DNA of 64,000 nucleotides, taken from positions 25,706 through 89,705 of the forward strand of contig DASSBN010000068.1 in NCBI GenBank assembly GCA_035698665.1, written 5' to 3'. Positions 48,821 through 57,796 of the stretch are shown piece by piece. Position 1 is the first letter of the stretch; each line of letters begins with the position of its first letter. The notes under the pieces were generated by a model. The model made no database searches and had not been told where the DNA came from. It was given only the letters and a program-made list of their open reading frames with translations. The translations under genes and the position numbers were made by a program. Source of the DNA: DATEOR01 sp035698665 (GTDB lineage Bacteria > Actinomycetota > Thermoleophilia > Gaiellales > Gaiellaceae).

Positions 48821-49974
48821 AGAACCGGGGCTTCTCCACGCGCGCGATTCACGGCCGCGGGGTGCGGGACGCACCCGGTAAGCCCGTTGTCCAGCCGGTC
48901 GTGACGGCCACGACCTTCTCCTTCGACGACGCTGCGACGTTCGGGCGTGTGATGAGCGAGGAGGAATACGGCTTCCTCTACTCGCGCCTCCGCAACCCGA
49001 CCGTCGAGGAGCTGAACGGCGTTCTCGCCGACCTGGAGGGCGCCGAGGCGGCACAGGCCTTTGCCTCCGGCATGGCGGCCATCTCCGCCGCGCTCATGAC
49101 GACGCTCGAGCCCGGCGACACGCTCCTCTGCGCCAGGCAGCTCTACGGCGCGACGTATGCGTTCGCGGAGCAGCGCCTGACGTCCCTCGGCGTCGAGGTC
49201 GTGCACCTGGACGTGACCGATCACGAGGCATGGCGGCGCCCCGCGAAGGTGCGCTACGTCGAGACCATGTCGAACCCCGGGCTTCCGGTCGCGGACCTCG
49301 AGGCCATCGCAGCGACGAAGGGCGACGGGATCATGATCGTCGACAACACATTCGCCTCGCCGGTCCTTTGCCGGCCGCTCGAGCTCGGGGCCGACATCGT
49401 CTGCGAGTCGGCCACGAAATACCTGAACGGCCACCACGACGTAACCGCAGGAGTGGTCGCCGGGAGCCGCGAGGCGGTCGCGCGGGCGCGTACGTGGCAG
49501 ATCGACACCGGCGCCATCCTCGACGGCTTCCCCGCCTACCTCCTGCGCCGCGGCCTGAAGACGCTGTCGCTCCGCATGGACCGCCACTGCACGAATGCTC
49601 TCGCGGTCGCCCGCTTCCTCGAAGGGCACGCCAAGGTCGAGCGCGTCTACTACGCAGGGCTCGAGAGCTACCCCCAGCACGAGCTGGCAAAGCGGCAGCT
49701 CGCAGCCCCGGGCGGGATGCTCGCGGTCGAGCTCTCGGGAGGCCGAGAGGCAGGCGAGTCCTTCATGAACAACCTCGAGCTCTGTCTCCGCGCGACAAGT
49801 CTCGGCGGAGTCGACACGGTGGTGTCGCACCCGGCTTCGACGAGCCATCGTCAGTTCTCGGAGGAGCAGCTCGCGGCGTCAGGCATCACTCCGGGCCTCC
49901 TGCGAGTCTCCGTAGGCTGTGAGGATGCAGACGACATCGTCGCCGACTTCGGCAACGCCCTCGACCGACTATAA
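48817..49974 (+). CDS. Cys/Met metabolism PLP enzyme (cystathionine gamma-synthase/methionine gamma-lyase type)
   Basis: 385 residues. Family marks: FSTRAIHGR, YSRLRNPTVEELNGVLADLEGAEAAQAFASGMAA, and the PLP lysine in SATKYLNGHHDVTAG, plus VVSHPASTSHRQ near the end. It could be gamma-synthase, gamma-lyase or O-acetylhomoserine sulfhydrylase; sequence alone does not settle it. The start ATG overlaps the HAD stop (ATGA). Confidence 0.92.
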   Translation: MKNRGFSTRAIHGRGVRDAPGKPVVQPVVTATTFSFDDAATFGRVMSEEEYGFLYSRLRNPTVEELNGVLADLEGAEAAQAFASGMAAISAALMTTLEPGDTLLCARQLYGATYAFAEQRLTSLGVEVVHLDVTDHEAWRRPAKVRYVETMSNPGLPVADLEAIAATKGDGIMIVDNTFASPVLCRPLELGADIVCESATKYLNGHHDVTAGVVAGSREAVARARTWQIDTGAILDGFPAYLLRRGLKTLSLRMDRHCTNALAVARFLEGHAKVERVYYAGLESYPQHELAKRQLAAPGGMLAVELSGGREAGESFMNNLELCLRATSLGGVDTVVSHPASTSHRQFSEEQLAASGITPGLLRVSVGCEDADDIVADFGNALDRL

Positions 49975-50626
49975 GGCGGCGCCGGTCTTCGCGTGGTCGA
50001 TCCTGGCCGCGCTCTTCATCGCCTTTGGCTTCATCGGGCGCGAGGTCAGCTCCGAGGATACGAGCGACATCTTCTACGACTCCGCGTTCGCCGTCACGAC
50101 GATCGTCTACTACGCGGTTCTCGTCGGGCTCACGTTCCTCATCGGCCTGGGCTACCGGCCTACGCCGCCGGCGCTCGGGCTGAATCCGTTCCGCTGGAAA
50201 TGGGTCGGGATCGCGATCGGGCTCATCATCGGGGTCCTCATCGTGGCAGCCGCGCTCGAGCCGCTCCTGCACGGAGGACGGGACCAGGGGCTCTCCCCGG
50301 ACGAATGGCAGCCCGAGCACGCAGGCGCGTTCCTCCTGAACGGCATCGTCGTCAGCACGCTCGTCCCGTTCACGGAAGAGCTCTTCTTCCGCGGCCTCGG
50401 CGTCCGGGCCCTGCAGTTCCTGGGCGGCATGACCGCCGTTGTCATCACCGGGGTCGTGTTCGGCCTGAGCCACGGGATTCTCGGAGCGCTGCCGCCGCTC
50501 GTCATCTTCGGCATCGCCCTGGGTTGGGTGCGCCTCCGCTCCGACAGCGTCTGGCCAGGAGTGTTCGCCCACGGGCTCTACAACGGCCTCGGCGTGCTCA
50601 TCATCTACGTGCAGCTGGCGTACTAA
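49925..50626 (+). CDS. CPBP-family intramembrane metalloprotease (CAAX-like)
   Basis: About 233 residues, seven or so membrane helices. Catalytic motifs: FTEELFFRG (EExxxR), FGLSHG (FxxxH) and FAHGLYNG (HxxxN). Family roles include processing of membrane or prenylated proteins and bacteriocin immunity. Starts at ATG 49925 or GTG 49919, inside the last 50 bases of the PLP enzyme gene. Confidence 0.87.
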   Translation: MQTTSSPTSATPSTDYKAAPVFAWSILAALFIAFGFIGREVSSEDTSDIFYDSAFAVTTIVYYAVLVGLTFLIGLGYRPTPPALGLNPFRWKWVGIAIGLIIGVLIVAAALEPLLHGGRDQGLSPDEWQPEHAGAFLLNGIVVSTLVPFTEELFFRGLGVRALQFLGGMTAVVITGVVFGLSHGILGALPPLVIFGIALGWVRLRSDSVWPGVFAHGLYNGLGVLIIYVQLAY

Positions 50627-50651
50627 CCGGGACGTCTGTCACATTGCGCCC

Positions 50652-51761
50652 GTGCGCCGGGCTCTTCTCGTCGTCCTCCTCGCTCTGGCGGCACCGGCGA
50701 CCGCGGGCGCGACGATCCCGCTCGTAGCCAATCCCGCAACGCCGCGCTACGGAGCGCAGGTGACGCTCAGCGGCACGGCGCTTCCCGGCGACTCCGTCCA
50801 GCTCCTCTTCAACGGAACGCCTGTCGGCGCACCGGTGACCGCAGACGGGTCCGGGAACTTCGGCTTCGCCTTCGCGGCGACACAGCCCGGTGCCTACCAG
50901 GTGCAGACCGGGAGCGACGCCTCCGACCCGCTCGATCTCACGCTGCGTCCGATTCTCACCCGCTTCATGACGGGCCTTCGCTATCCCGGCAGCCGCCTGT
51001 TCCTCAAAGGACGGCTGCAGCCCGCCTCGGCCGGCTCCCTCACCCTGAAGGTCGGCACCCGCCACTGGCACGTCGGCGTGGGCCAGAAGGGCCGCTACGC
51101 GGCTCTCGTTCCCACCAACCGCCTCGGCCGACACCGCGCGCGACTCGTCCTCACGCCGCACGCCGGCTACACGGGATTCACCGCCCGGAAGCGCTACCGC
51201 ATCCTCGCGCCCAGCCTCTCGACAGGCTCACGAGGGACCGCGGTCCTCGCGCTCGAGCGCAGGCTCTCGGCCCTCCGCCACGTCCTCAAGGGCGGAGCGA
51301 ACCGCTACTACGCCTATGACACGTACGAGGCCGTGCTGGCCTTCCAGAAGGTGCACGGAATGGCTCGGACGGGTCGGGTGTCGCGCGAGGTCTGGCGGGT
51401 TCTCGGAAAGGCGAGGGTGCCCAAGGCGCGCGTCGCCACGGGCACGCACGTCGAGGTCTCGAAGACGCTCCAGGTCATGTACGAGGTGCGGAACGGAAAG
51501 GTCGTCCGCATCGTCCACGTCTCGACCGGGGCGACGGGGAACACCCCGGTCGGCAAGTGGCACGTGTACGGGAAGGTGCCGGGCCTGAACGGCAGCGGGA
51601 TGTACTACTCGCTCTTCTTCACGGGCGCCTTCGCGATCCACGGGTATCACTCGGTGCCGCCCTATCCCGCGAGCCACGGCTGCGTGAGGACCCCGATGTG
51701 GTTCGCGCCCGGCTTCTATGACCGCTGGGCAGTGGGCGCCACGGTCTATATCTTCGGCTGA
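50652..51761 (+). CDS. Secreted L,D-transpeptidase (YkuD) with peptidoglycan-binding domain
   Basis: 369 residues. Signal peptide (about 1-19), an Ig-like beta domain (23-175), a peptidoglycan-binding domain (about 190-250, VLALERRLSALRHVL and GMARTGRVSREVW) and a YkuD domain with FAIHGYHSVPPYPASHGCVRTP, Cys nucleophile. Start GTG 50652. It overlaps the chorismate mutase start (TGATG). The companion enzyme is at 5995. Confidence 0.92.
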   Translation: MRRALLVVLLALAAPATAGATIPLVANPATPRYGAQVTLSGTALPGDSVQLLFNGTPVGAPVTADGSGNFGFAFAATQPGAYQVQTGSDASDPLDLTLRPILTRFMTGLRYPGSRLFLKGRLQPASAGSLTLKVGTRHWHVGVGQKGRYAALVPTNRLGRHRARLVLTPHAGYTGFTARKRYRILAPSLSTGSRGTAVLALERRLSALRHVLKGGANRYYAYDTYEAVLAFQKVHGMARTGRVSREVWRVLGKARVPKARVATGTHVEVSKTLQVMYEVRNGKVVRIVHVSTGATGNTPVGKWHVYGKVPGLNGSGMYYSLFFTGAFAIHGYHSVPPYPASHGCVRTPMWFAPGFYDRWAVGATVYIFG

Positions 51762-52039
51762 TGCAAGGCGAGCCCGGGTCCGACCCCCGCGTGCGGGAGC
51801 TGCGGGAGGAGATCACGTCCATCGACCTCGAGATCGTGCGGGCCGTCAACCGGCGGATCGACCTCGTGCGCCGGCTGAAGGAGCACAAGGCGGCGATGGG
51901 CTACGACTTCCTGGACAAGGGCCGTGAGGAGGCGCTCGTCGCCGAGCTCGAGCGCGAGAACGGCGGGCCGCTCTCGGCCGAAGGCCTGCGCGAGCTCCAC
52001 GCGGAGCTCCTCGACCTCACGAAGCGCGAGCTGAACTAG
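51761..52039 (+). CDS. Chorismate mutase, AroQ class
   Basis: 92 residues, all alpha. VRELREEITSIDLEIVRAVNRRIDLVRRLKEHKA has the Arg and Lys pattern of the AroQ active site. It turns chorismate to prephenate for phenylalanine and tyrosine. Shares its CTAG stop with the convergent bifunctional-nuclease family gene. Confidence 0.87.
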   Translation: MQGEPGSDPRVRELREEITSIDLEIVRAVNRRIDLVRRLKEHKAAMGYDFLDKGREEALVAELERENGGPLSAEGLRELHAELLDLTKRELN

Positions 52040-52527
52040 GCCTCTGCAGAGAAGTCGTCGGGCTTGACGTCGTCGAGGAACTTCTTGAACTCCTCGACCA
52101 TCTGCTCCTCGTTGACGTCGTCTTCGTGCTCGAACTCGATCGCGCTCTCCTCGATGACCGCGTCGTCCGCGAAGATCGGCGCATCCGATCGGACCGCGAG
52201 GGCGATGGCGTCGCTCGGGCGCGAGTCGATCTCGATCTCGCTCCCGTTCACCGCGACCGTGATGAGCGCGTAGAAGGTGTTCTCACGGAGCTCGGTCACC
52301 GAAATCTTCACGACCCGCGCGTCGAGCTTCGAGAGCACCTCCGAGAGGAGGTCGTGCGTCATCGGCCGCGGCGTCGAGGCTCCCTGGAGCTTCATGAGGA
52401 TCGCGGCGGCCTCGGGGTGACCGATCCAGATGGGGAGGAACTTGTTCCCGTCGGCGGTCTTCAGCAGCACGATCGGCTGCTTGCCGACCATGTCGAAGCT
52501 CACCCCGTAGATGACCATCTCCTGCAT
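52036..52527 (-). CDS. Bifunctional nuclease family protein (BFN / DUF151)
   Basis: 163 residues. VYGVSFDMVGKQPIVLLK, LPIWIGHPEAAAI, RPMTHDLL and RPSDAIALAVRSDAPIF are the family signature; an acidic tail follows. Plant relatives have RNase and DNase activity; the bacterial role is unclear. ATG 52527 gives the normal N-terminus. Confidence 0.92.
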   Translation of the reverse strand: MQEMVIYGVSFDMVGKQPIVLLKTADGNKFLPIWIGHPEAAAILMKLQGASTPRPMTHDLLSEVLSKLDARVVKISVTELRENTFYALITVAVNGSEIEIDSRPSDAIALAVRSDAPIFADDAVIEESAIEFEHEDDVNEEQMVEEFKKFLDDVKPDDFSAEA

Positions 52528-52611
52528 CGCGTCTCGGCCTCGCCCTGATTCTAGCCCGGTCCTTTCGATGCCTCGCCGGGGGTTCGGAAAACGCACGCGG
52601 GCGCGGACAAG

Positions 52612-52685
<74 letters not shown>

Positions 52686-52711
52686 GAGCCGGGCGCATTG
52701 TAGCGGCCGTT

Positions 52712-52957
52712 CTAGTGCAGATAGGCCGTGGCGCGCATGTAGTCCTCGCAGGCTAGGAGGAACGTCTCGTCGCGCGCCAGCTCGAGCACCGTCGCCTTCG
52801 TCTCGGCATCGAGCTCCGTGTCCTCGCCGAGGGCTGCGAGGAAGACCGGAAGCCGGCCGCCGCGGGCGAGGCCGGCCATGCGGAGGACGAGCCGGCGCAC
52901 CAGCTCATCCTGGTTGATGGCTTCGAGAGACTCGATGTCCTGCACCCACGGCCGCAC
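52712..52957 (-). CDS. Small helical protein of unknown function
   Basis: 81 residues, mostly alpha-helical, acidic (LAALGEDTELDAETKATVLELARDE). I do not recognise a family. It sits between parB and tRNA-Ile next to the origin. Codon pattern is like its neighbours, and GTG at 52957 is the likely start. It could be an uncharacterised origin-region protein. Confidence 0.6.
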   Translation of the reverse strand: MRPWVQDIESLEAINQDELVRRLVLRMAGLARGGRLPVFLAALGEDTELDAETKATVLELARDETFLLACEDYMRATAYLH

Positions 52958-52983
52958 TTAGCCACAACGAACCGCCCGAGAGT

Positions 52984-53826
52984 TCAGTTACGGGCCTCGA
53001 GCGACTCGACGATCTCGGCGAGCGCGACCTCGTCGGCGAAGGCGATCTCGATGCGCGCGTCGGTCACCTTCACCGTCGCGCCGGTGAGAGCCTCGAGCGA
53101 GGCCCGCGCCCTCTCCGCGAGGGCGGGATCGATGCGCCGGGACTTGCGGGGCTTCGTCTGCGCGCCCGCCCAGCGGGCGGCGCGCTCCGTCGCGCGGACG
53201 GAGAGACCCTGCGCGACCACCTTGCGCGCAAGCGCTCGCCGGTCGTCGTGGCCCGGCACGGAGAGGATCGCGCGTGCGTGCCCCTCGGTCAGAAGCCCTC
53301 GCTCCACGAGGCCGAGGACGTCCTCGGGAAGCTCCAGGAGGCGAACCCGGTTCGAGACCGTCGGTTTCGAGCGGCCGACGCGCTCCGCGACCTCGCCAAG
53401 GGAGAGCGTGAACTCGTCCATGAGCACCGCGTAGGCCCGGGCCTCCTCGATCGGAGAGAGATCCTCACGCGCGACGTTCTCAACGAGCGCGAGCACGAGC
53501 GACTCGCGGTCGTCGCTTTCGCGCACGAGTGCAGGGATGGTCGCCAGTCCGGCCGCGCGGGCGGCGCGCCAGCGGCGTTCGCCTGCAATGAGCTCGTAGC
53601 CTCCGCCCTCGGCCGGCCGCACGACCACCGGCTGCATGACTCCCTGCACGCGAACCGAGTCGGCGAGGCCGGTGATGCCGTCGGCGTCGATGTGCTTGCG
53701 CGGCTGACGCGCGTTCGCGCGGATCGAGCCGAGCGGGATCTGCAGGAGCTCCGCCGAGGAGGCGCCGCCTCCGATGAGGACCTCGAGGCCCCGCCCCAAT
53801 CCTCTTCTGTTAGGTGCGGTCGACAA
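52984..53826 (-). CDS. parB: Chromosome partitioning protein ParB (CTPase clamp)
   Basis: About 280 residues. RRGLGRGLEVLIGG at the N-terminus, IRANARQPRKHID, CTP-binding IAGERRWRAAR, LVENVAREDLSPIEEA, a helix-turn-helix (LGEVAERVGRSKPTVSNRVRLL) and a C-terminal dimer domain. It loads at parS and spreads; a candidate parS is at 33333. Start TTG 53826 (17-base overlap with parA) or TTG 53799. Confidence 0.94.
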   Translation of the reverse strand: MSTAPNRRGLGRGLEVLIGGGASSAELLQIPLGSIRANARQPRKHIDADGITGLADSVRVQGVMQPVVVRPAEGGGYELIAGERRWRAARAAGLATIPALVRESDDRESLVLALVENVAREDLSPIEEARAYAVLMDEFTLSLGEVAERVGRSKPTVSNRVRLLELPEDVLGLVERGLLTEGHARAILSVPGHDDRRALARKVVAQGLSVRATERAARWAGAQTKPRKSRRIDPALAERARASLEALTGATVKVTDARIEIAFADEVALAEIVESLEARN

Positions 53827-54580
53827 GCTCGCTCGCAACTCGGTAGTAGGCATCGGCTCCGGCAGAGGCCGGGTCGTAGGCGGTGATGGGGAGTCCGTGG
53901 CTCGGCGCCTCGGCAAGGCGCACGCTCCTCGGGACGACCGCATCGAAGACGAGCTCGCCGAAGTGGCGGCGGACCTCGGCGGCGACGTCAGCCGCAAGCC
54001 GCGTTCGACCGTCCACCATCGTCAGGAGCATGCCTGCGAGCGCGAGCTTCGGGTTCAGCCGCGCGCGCACGAGCTCCACGGAATGGAGAAGCTGCGCCAG
54101 CCCTTCGAGCGCGTAGTACTCGCACTGCACCGGGACGAGCACGCGATCCGCAGCCGCGAGGCCGTTGACCGTCAGCGGCCCCAGCGAAGGCGGGCAGTCG
54201 ACGAAGACGTAGGAATACGTGTCGCGCGCGGGCTCGAGCGCACCGGAGAGGAACGACTCGCCGTCGCCGTGACCGGAGAGCTCGACCGCCGCGCCGGCGA
54301 GCTCCGGGCGCGACGGCACGACGTCGAGGTTCTCGAAGCGAGTCGAGTGGACGATCTCCTCGAGCGGCGCTCCGTCGAGAAGGTCGTAGGAGGACGTGCC
54401 GTTGGCCCGTTCGCCGAGTCCCGAGGTGGCGTTCGCCTGCGGATCGAGGTCGACGACGAGCGTTTTCGCGCCCGCCTCGGCGAGGCAGGCCGCGACGTTC
54501 ACAGCGGTCGTCGTCTTGCCGACGCCGCCCTTCTGGTTCGCCAGCGCGAGAATCGTCCCCACGACTCGCAGCCTAGTCAC
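53810..54580 (-). CDS. parA: Chromosome partitioning ATPase ParA (Soj)
   Basis: 256 residues. Deviant Walker A NQKGGVGKTTTAVN, VDLDPQANATSGLG, VFVDCPPSLGPLTVNGL and DGRTRLAADVAAEV. It drives ParB-DNA movement. GTG at 54580 overlaps the rsmG stop (GTGA). Confidence 0.95.
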   Translation of the reverse strand: MTRLRVVGTILALANQKGGVGKTTTAVNVAACLAEAGAKTLVVDLDPQANATSGLGERANGTSSYDLLDGAPLEEIVHSTRFENLDVVPSRPELAGAAVELSGHGDGESFLSGALEPARDTYSYVFVDCPPSLGPLTVNGLAAADRVLVPVQCEYYALEGLAQLLHSVELVRARLNPKLALAGMLLTMVDGRTRLAADVAAEVRRHFGELVFDAVVPRSVRLAEAPSHGLPITAYDPASAGADAYYRVASELVDRT

Positions 54581-55173
54581 GCGAGAGGACGTTTCTTCGC
54601 CACGCCTGGCCGGCGCGGAAAGCGTTCCGGCGTCGGTCCCGTCTTGCGCAGGAGGACGAACCCCGCGGGGCTCTCCTCCAGCTCGCCGGCCACGTGCGCA
54701 GCCGCGTCGGAGATCGCCTTGGCGTCCGCGGTCGGTCCCACGAAGAGCACCACCCGGCCACCCGGCCTGACGAGCGGAAGGCACCACTCGGCGGCCACGG
54801 GAGGCGCAGCCAGAGCCCGCGCCACAGCGGTCCCGTATGCGTCCCGGCCCGAGCCCGCGGCGTGGTCCTCGGCCCGTTCGCACACCACGGAGACGTTCCC
54901 GAACCGGGCCGCGTGCTCCTCCAGGAAGGCGCATTTGCGCCGGTTCGACTCGAGGAGAACGACGTCGAGGTCGGGCCGGGCCGAGGCAAGCGGGATCCCG
55001 GGCGAGCCCCCGCCCGAGCCGACGTCGACGACCTGTCCCTCACCGAGCAGCCCGGCTGCTGCGAGGGCACCTTCGAGGAGCGTCGCGCGCGCCTCGGCTT
55101 CGTCGCGGATCGCGGTCAGGCCGGGCGTCTCGAGGAGCGCCGCGAGCCAGCGGTCGAGGCGGTCGTCAGACAG
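54577..55173 (-). CDS. rsmG: 16S rRNA (guanine527-N7)-methyltransferase RsmG
   Basis: About 198 residues. RLDRWLAALLETPGLTAIRDEAEARATLLEGAL, SAM site VVDVGSGGGSPGIPLA, VVLLESNRRKCAFLEEHA and RALAAPPVAAEW. No ATG, GTG or TTG lies between an in-frame TGA upstream and the conserved region. CTG at 55173, overlapping the jag stop by 8 bases, is the only start that keeps the whole domain; the first GTG is well inside it. Confidence 0.88.
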   Translation of the reverse strand: MSDDRLDRWLAALLETPGLTAIRDEAEARATLLEGALAAAGLLGEGQVVDVGSGGGSPGIPLASARPDLDVVLLESNRRKCAFLEEHAARFGNVSVVCERAEDHAAGSGRDAYGTAVARALAAPPVAAEWCLPLVRPGGRVVLFVGPTADAKAISDAAAHVAGELEESPAGFVLLRKTGPTPERFPRRPGVAKKRPLA

Positions 55174-55861
55174 GACGGACGACGACGAAGCGGTTGGGCT
55201 CGTTGCCCTCGCTCAGCGTCTCGACATCCTCGCGCTCCTGCAGGTGCAGGTGCACGATTTTCCGCTCGACCGCGGACATCGGCTCGAGCGCGACCGCTTC
55301 GCCGGCTGCGATCGCCTCGGATGCCGCCCGCTCTGCCTGCTGCTCGAGCGTCGCCCGGCGGCGGTCCCGGTAGCCCGCCGCATCGACGAGGATGCTCTTT
55401 CGCTCTTCCTCGCCGCGATAGACGATGGCCGTCGCGAGGTACTGGATGGCGTCGATCGTCTGGCCCCGCTTCCCGATCACGAGACCCAGGTCTGGACCGG
55501 TCAGCGTCGCGGCGAGCTCCTCCTCGTCCTCGTGGATCTCGATGCGGACCGGCGCGCCGAGTGCGGTGCAGACGCGGTCGAGGAGCTCACGCAGGCGGGC
55601 CGCCGGAGAATCGGGCTCCTCGTCCACCGCCTCGGAGGGAGGAGGCACGGCGTCCGCCTTGGCGATCACGCGCGCCGGCGCGTAGCCGACCCCGAGGAGG
55701 CCGCGCTCGCCCTCCGAGAGGACAGCGAAGCTGACCGTCGACTTGTCGATGCCGGGAAAGCGGCGCTCGAGCTCGCGAAGCGCCGACCACTTGGCCTCGC
55801 CGACGGTCTCGCCGGTCGCCTCGACCTCGGTCTCGGAGAGCTCCCGCTCGCTTTCGCTCAT
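55166..55861 (-). CDS. jag: Jag/KhpB RNA-binding protein
   Basis: 231 residues: an N-terminal Jag_N-like part (about 15-65), a KH domain with LVIGKRGQTIDAIQYL (GxxG) and an R3H domain (about 190-230: MSAVERKIVHLHLQ and a VETLSEGNEPNRFVVV end). Binds RNA; adjacent to yidC as usual. ATG overlaps the yidC stop (ATGA). Confidence 0.93.
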   Translation of the reverse strand: MSESERELSETEVEATGETVGEAKWSALRELERRFPGIDKSTVSFAVLSEGERGLLGVGYAPARVIAKADAVPPPSEAVDEEPDSPAARLRELLDRVCTALGAPVRIEIHEDEEELAATLTGPDLGLVIGKRGQTIDAIQYLATAIVYRGEEERKSILVDAAGYRDRRRATLEQQAERAASEAIAAGEAVALEPMSAVERKIVHLHLQEREDVETLSEGNEPNRFVVVRPV

Positions 55862-56697
55862 CGCCTGCTCCGCGGTCCCTTCTTCTTCCGCCGCTTCACC
55901 CGCTGCTGCCCCGGCGCGCCGGCCCGGGACGGCTGCGCTGCGTTGGCCACCGCCGGCGCGGTCTCTGCGACCGCCTCCTTGGGCGGCGTCCTCGAGGAGC
56001 GCTTCGGCGGGGGCTGCGGCTTCGGCATGAGCCGCCTCGTGACGAGCCCTTGTCCGACGGTCCACAGGTTCGTCGTCACCCAGTAGAGAAGCAGTCCGAC
56101 CGGGAAGTTGGCGTTGATGATGAAGAAGACGAAGACGAGCGGCAGCGCCATGAAGATCCAGCGTTGGCGCGGATCCATCGTCGTCGACATGAAGTACGTC
56201 GAGGAGACCTGACTGACGATGTAGATCACGAGCAGGAGCCAGCCCGACCAGTGGTCGGTGATGTTCGTCGTGATGTTCGGGACGATGCCGAGCCAACCGA
56301 GATCCGAGCCCGGATACTGAGGGAAGACCTCCTTCTCGAAGTCCCTGAGGACGTAGTAGAGGGAGATGAAGACCGGGATCTGGATGAGGATCGGGAGACA
56401 TGAGGCCGCCGGGTTGATCTTGTTTTCCCGGTAGAACTTCATGACCTCTTCGTTCATCCGCTGCTTGTCGCCCTTGTACTTCTGCTGCAGCGCCTTGAGC
56501 TCGGGGGCATGCGCCTGGAGGTGCTGCATCGAGCGGATCTGCTTGACCGTCAGCGGGACGATCACGATCCGCACCATGAGCGTGAGGACGATGATCGCCC
56601 ATGCCCACGGCAGGCCCATCGTCGAGTGGATCCACTCGAGGACGTTGGTGAGCAGGTTCTCGATCGGGCGCAGCGGATTGGCCACGGCGAAGATCAC
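55858..56697 (-). CDS. yidC: Membrane protein insertase YidC
   Basis: 279 residues from GTG 56697, which overlaps the yidD stop (GTGA). Five membrane helices, SMQHLQAHAPELKALQQKYKGDKQRMNEE and LLQ..PVF-type segment (LPILIQIPVFISLYYVL), with a basic KRRKKKGPRSRR tail that contacts the ribosome. No large periplasmic domain, as in Gram-positive forms. Confidence 0.95.
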   Translation of the reverse strand: MIFAVANPLRPIENLLTNVLEWIHSTMGLPWAWAIIVLTLMVRIVIVPLTVKQIRSMQHLQAHAPELKALQQKYKGDKQRMNEEVMKFYRENKINPAASCLPILIQIPVFISLYYVLRDFEKEVFPQYPGSDLGWLGIVPNITTNITDHWSGWLLLVIYIVSQVSSTYFMSTTMDPRQRWIFMALPLVFVFFIINANFPVGLLLYWVTTNLWTVGQGLVTRRLMPKPQPPPKRSSRTPPKEAVAETAPAVANAAQPSRAGAPGQQRVKRRKKKGPRSRR

Positions 56698-56954
56698 GAG
56701 CGCCCCCTGAGCGGGAAGATCCGCTGGTCGCGCGCATAGTCGACCCCGCCGTGGCTCCAGGGGTTGCAGCGCAGGATCCGCCAGACCGCGAGCACGGTCC
56801 CGCGCACGAACCCGAACTCGCGGTAGGCCTCGAGCGCGTATGCCGAGCAGGACGGGTGGTACTTGCACCGCGGGTTGCCGAGAGCGGTCGCGCCGACGAA
56901 CGGCGAGAGGAGCCGGCGGTAACCGCGAACGAGAAGGACTGCAACCCCGGTCAC
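56694..56954 (-). CDS. yidD: Membrane protein insertion efficiency factor YidD
   Basis: 86 residues. RGYRRLLSPFVGATALGNPRCKYHPSCSAYALEAYREFG and RILRCNPWSHGGVD are the family signature, with conserved Cys. GTG at 56954 overlaps the rnpA stop. Confidence 0.95.
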   Translation of the reverse strand: MTGVAVLLVRGYRRLLSPFVGATALGNPRCKYHPSCSAYALEAYREFGFVRGTVLAVWRILRCNPWSHGGVDYARDQRIFPLRGRS

Positions 56955-57307
56955 GCTGTCGCCCGCTCCTTCTGGAAGACCTCACGGACGCGCTCGCCGA
57001 GCCACTCGAACCCGCGGCTCTCGATCGCCTCGCCGAGGCCGGGCCGGGCGATCAAGACGTAGTCGTTCCCCGCCGGCAGCTCCGACTCGATCTGCTCGAA
57101 GGCGGCCCGCAGGCGGCGCTTGATCCTGTTTCGCTCCACCGCCCCGCCGAGCTGTCGCGAGACCGCGAGGCCGAGCCGCGGACCCACCTCGTCACCCTCC
57201 TCGCGCGGAAACGCGTAGAGGACGAGGTAGCGCGTGGCCGTCGAGCGTCCGTGCCGATAGACGGCGTCGAAGTCGCGTGAGCGGGAAAGGCGGTGGCGGC
57301 GTTTCAA
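56951..57307 (-). CDS. rnpA: Ribonuclease P protein component
   Basis: 118 residues. LSRSRDFDAVYRHGRS and the RNA-binding RNRIKRRLRAAF (RNR motif). Helps the catalytic RNA trim tRNA 5' ends. TTG start at 57307, 6 bases after the rpmH stop; the run MKRRHRLSRS fits the family. Confidence 0.94.
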   Translation of the reverse strand: MKRRHRLSRSRDFDAVYRHGRSTATRYLVLYAFPREEGDEVGPRLGLAVSRQLGGAVERNRIKRRLRAAFEQIESELPAGNDYVLIARPGLGEAIESRGFEWLGERVREVFQKERATA

Positions 57308-57313
57308 CCCGGC

Positions 57314-57448
57314 TCAGGCCGAGAGACGCTTGCGCCCCTTGGCGCGGCGGCGCTTGAGGATCGCGCGCCCGGCGCGGGTCGACATCCGCGCGCGGAATCC
57401 GTGCCGGCGCTTTCGGCGTCGAACATTCGGCTGGAAGGTGCGTTTCAC
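57314..57448 (-). CDS. rpmH: Large ribosomal subunit protein bL34
   Basis: 44 residues from GTG 57448. MKRTFQPNVRRRKRRHGFRA followed by RMSTRAGRAILKRRRAKGRKRLSA is a full bL34. A TATACT -10-like box (57509-57504 on the minus strand) could drive the leftward operon through rnpA to parB. Confidence 0.96.
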   Translation of the reverse strand: MKRTFQPNVRRRKRRHGFRARMSTRAGRAILKRRRAKGRKRLSA

Positions 57449-57796
57449 GAAGCTGAGACGAAGGTGTGAGAGTGGGCAGCCGACGGGTGCCGGCCGCCGG
57501 GCCAGTATAGAGAAGGAAGCACCTCGAACCGGCGGTGACCCGGTCCGGAAGGCCCGCCGCGCGCGCACGGTGCACAAAATTTGAGCCGCGCGAAATCCAC
57601 AGGCCCAAACCCGCATGAGACAAGGCCTCGAACCCTCTTTCCACAGCTGTGGAGACTGGTGTGGAAAGGGAGAAAATGCCTGCTAAACCGACGGTTTTTC
57701 CCCGTCGAGCCGCATGTTTTCAAGCGTTGAGCGGGTTCAGCGGCATTGCTATGATCGCCGCTTCCCGGAGTCTGGCGGAGGGAGCACCAACCAGGC
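57449..57796. other. Replication origin region (rpmH-dnaA spacer)
   Basis: The only gene-free stretch above 300 bases. It holds DnaA-box-like 9-mers: AAATCCACA (57593), CTTTCCACA (57637), its inverted twin TGTGGAAAG (57660) and TGTGGAGAC (57648), around the perfect palindrome CCACAGCTGTGG (57641-57652). An AT-richer patch (about 57664-57725) follows. The dnaA promoter lies at its right end. Start of replication here is inferred from gene order and box clustering. Confidence 0.75.
57727..57755 (+). promoter_or_regulatory. dnaA promoter
   Basis: TTGAGC (57727-57732) and TATGAT (57750-57755) are exactly 17 bases apart, a good sigma-70 type match. A GGCGGAGGGAG ribosome site precedes the dnaA GTG. 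The nearby DnaA boxes would allow autoregulation. Confidence 0.7.
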
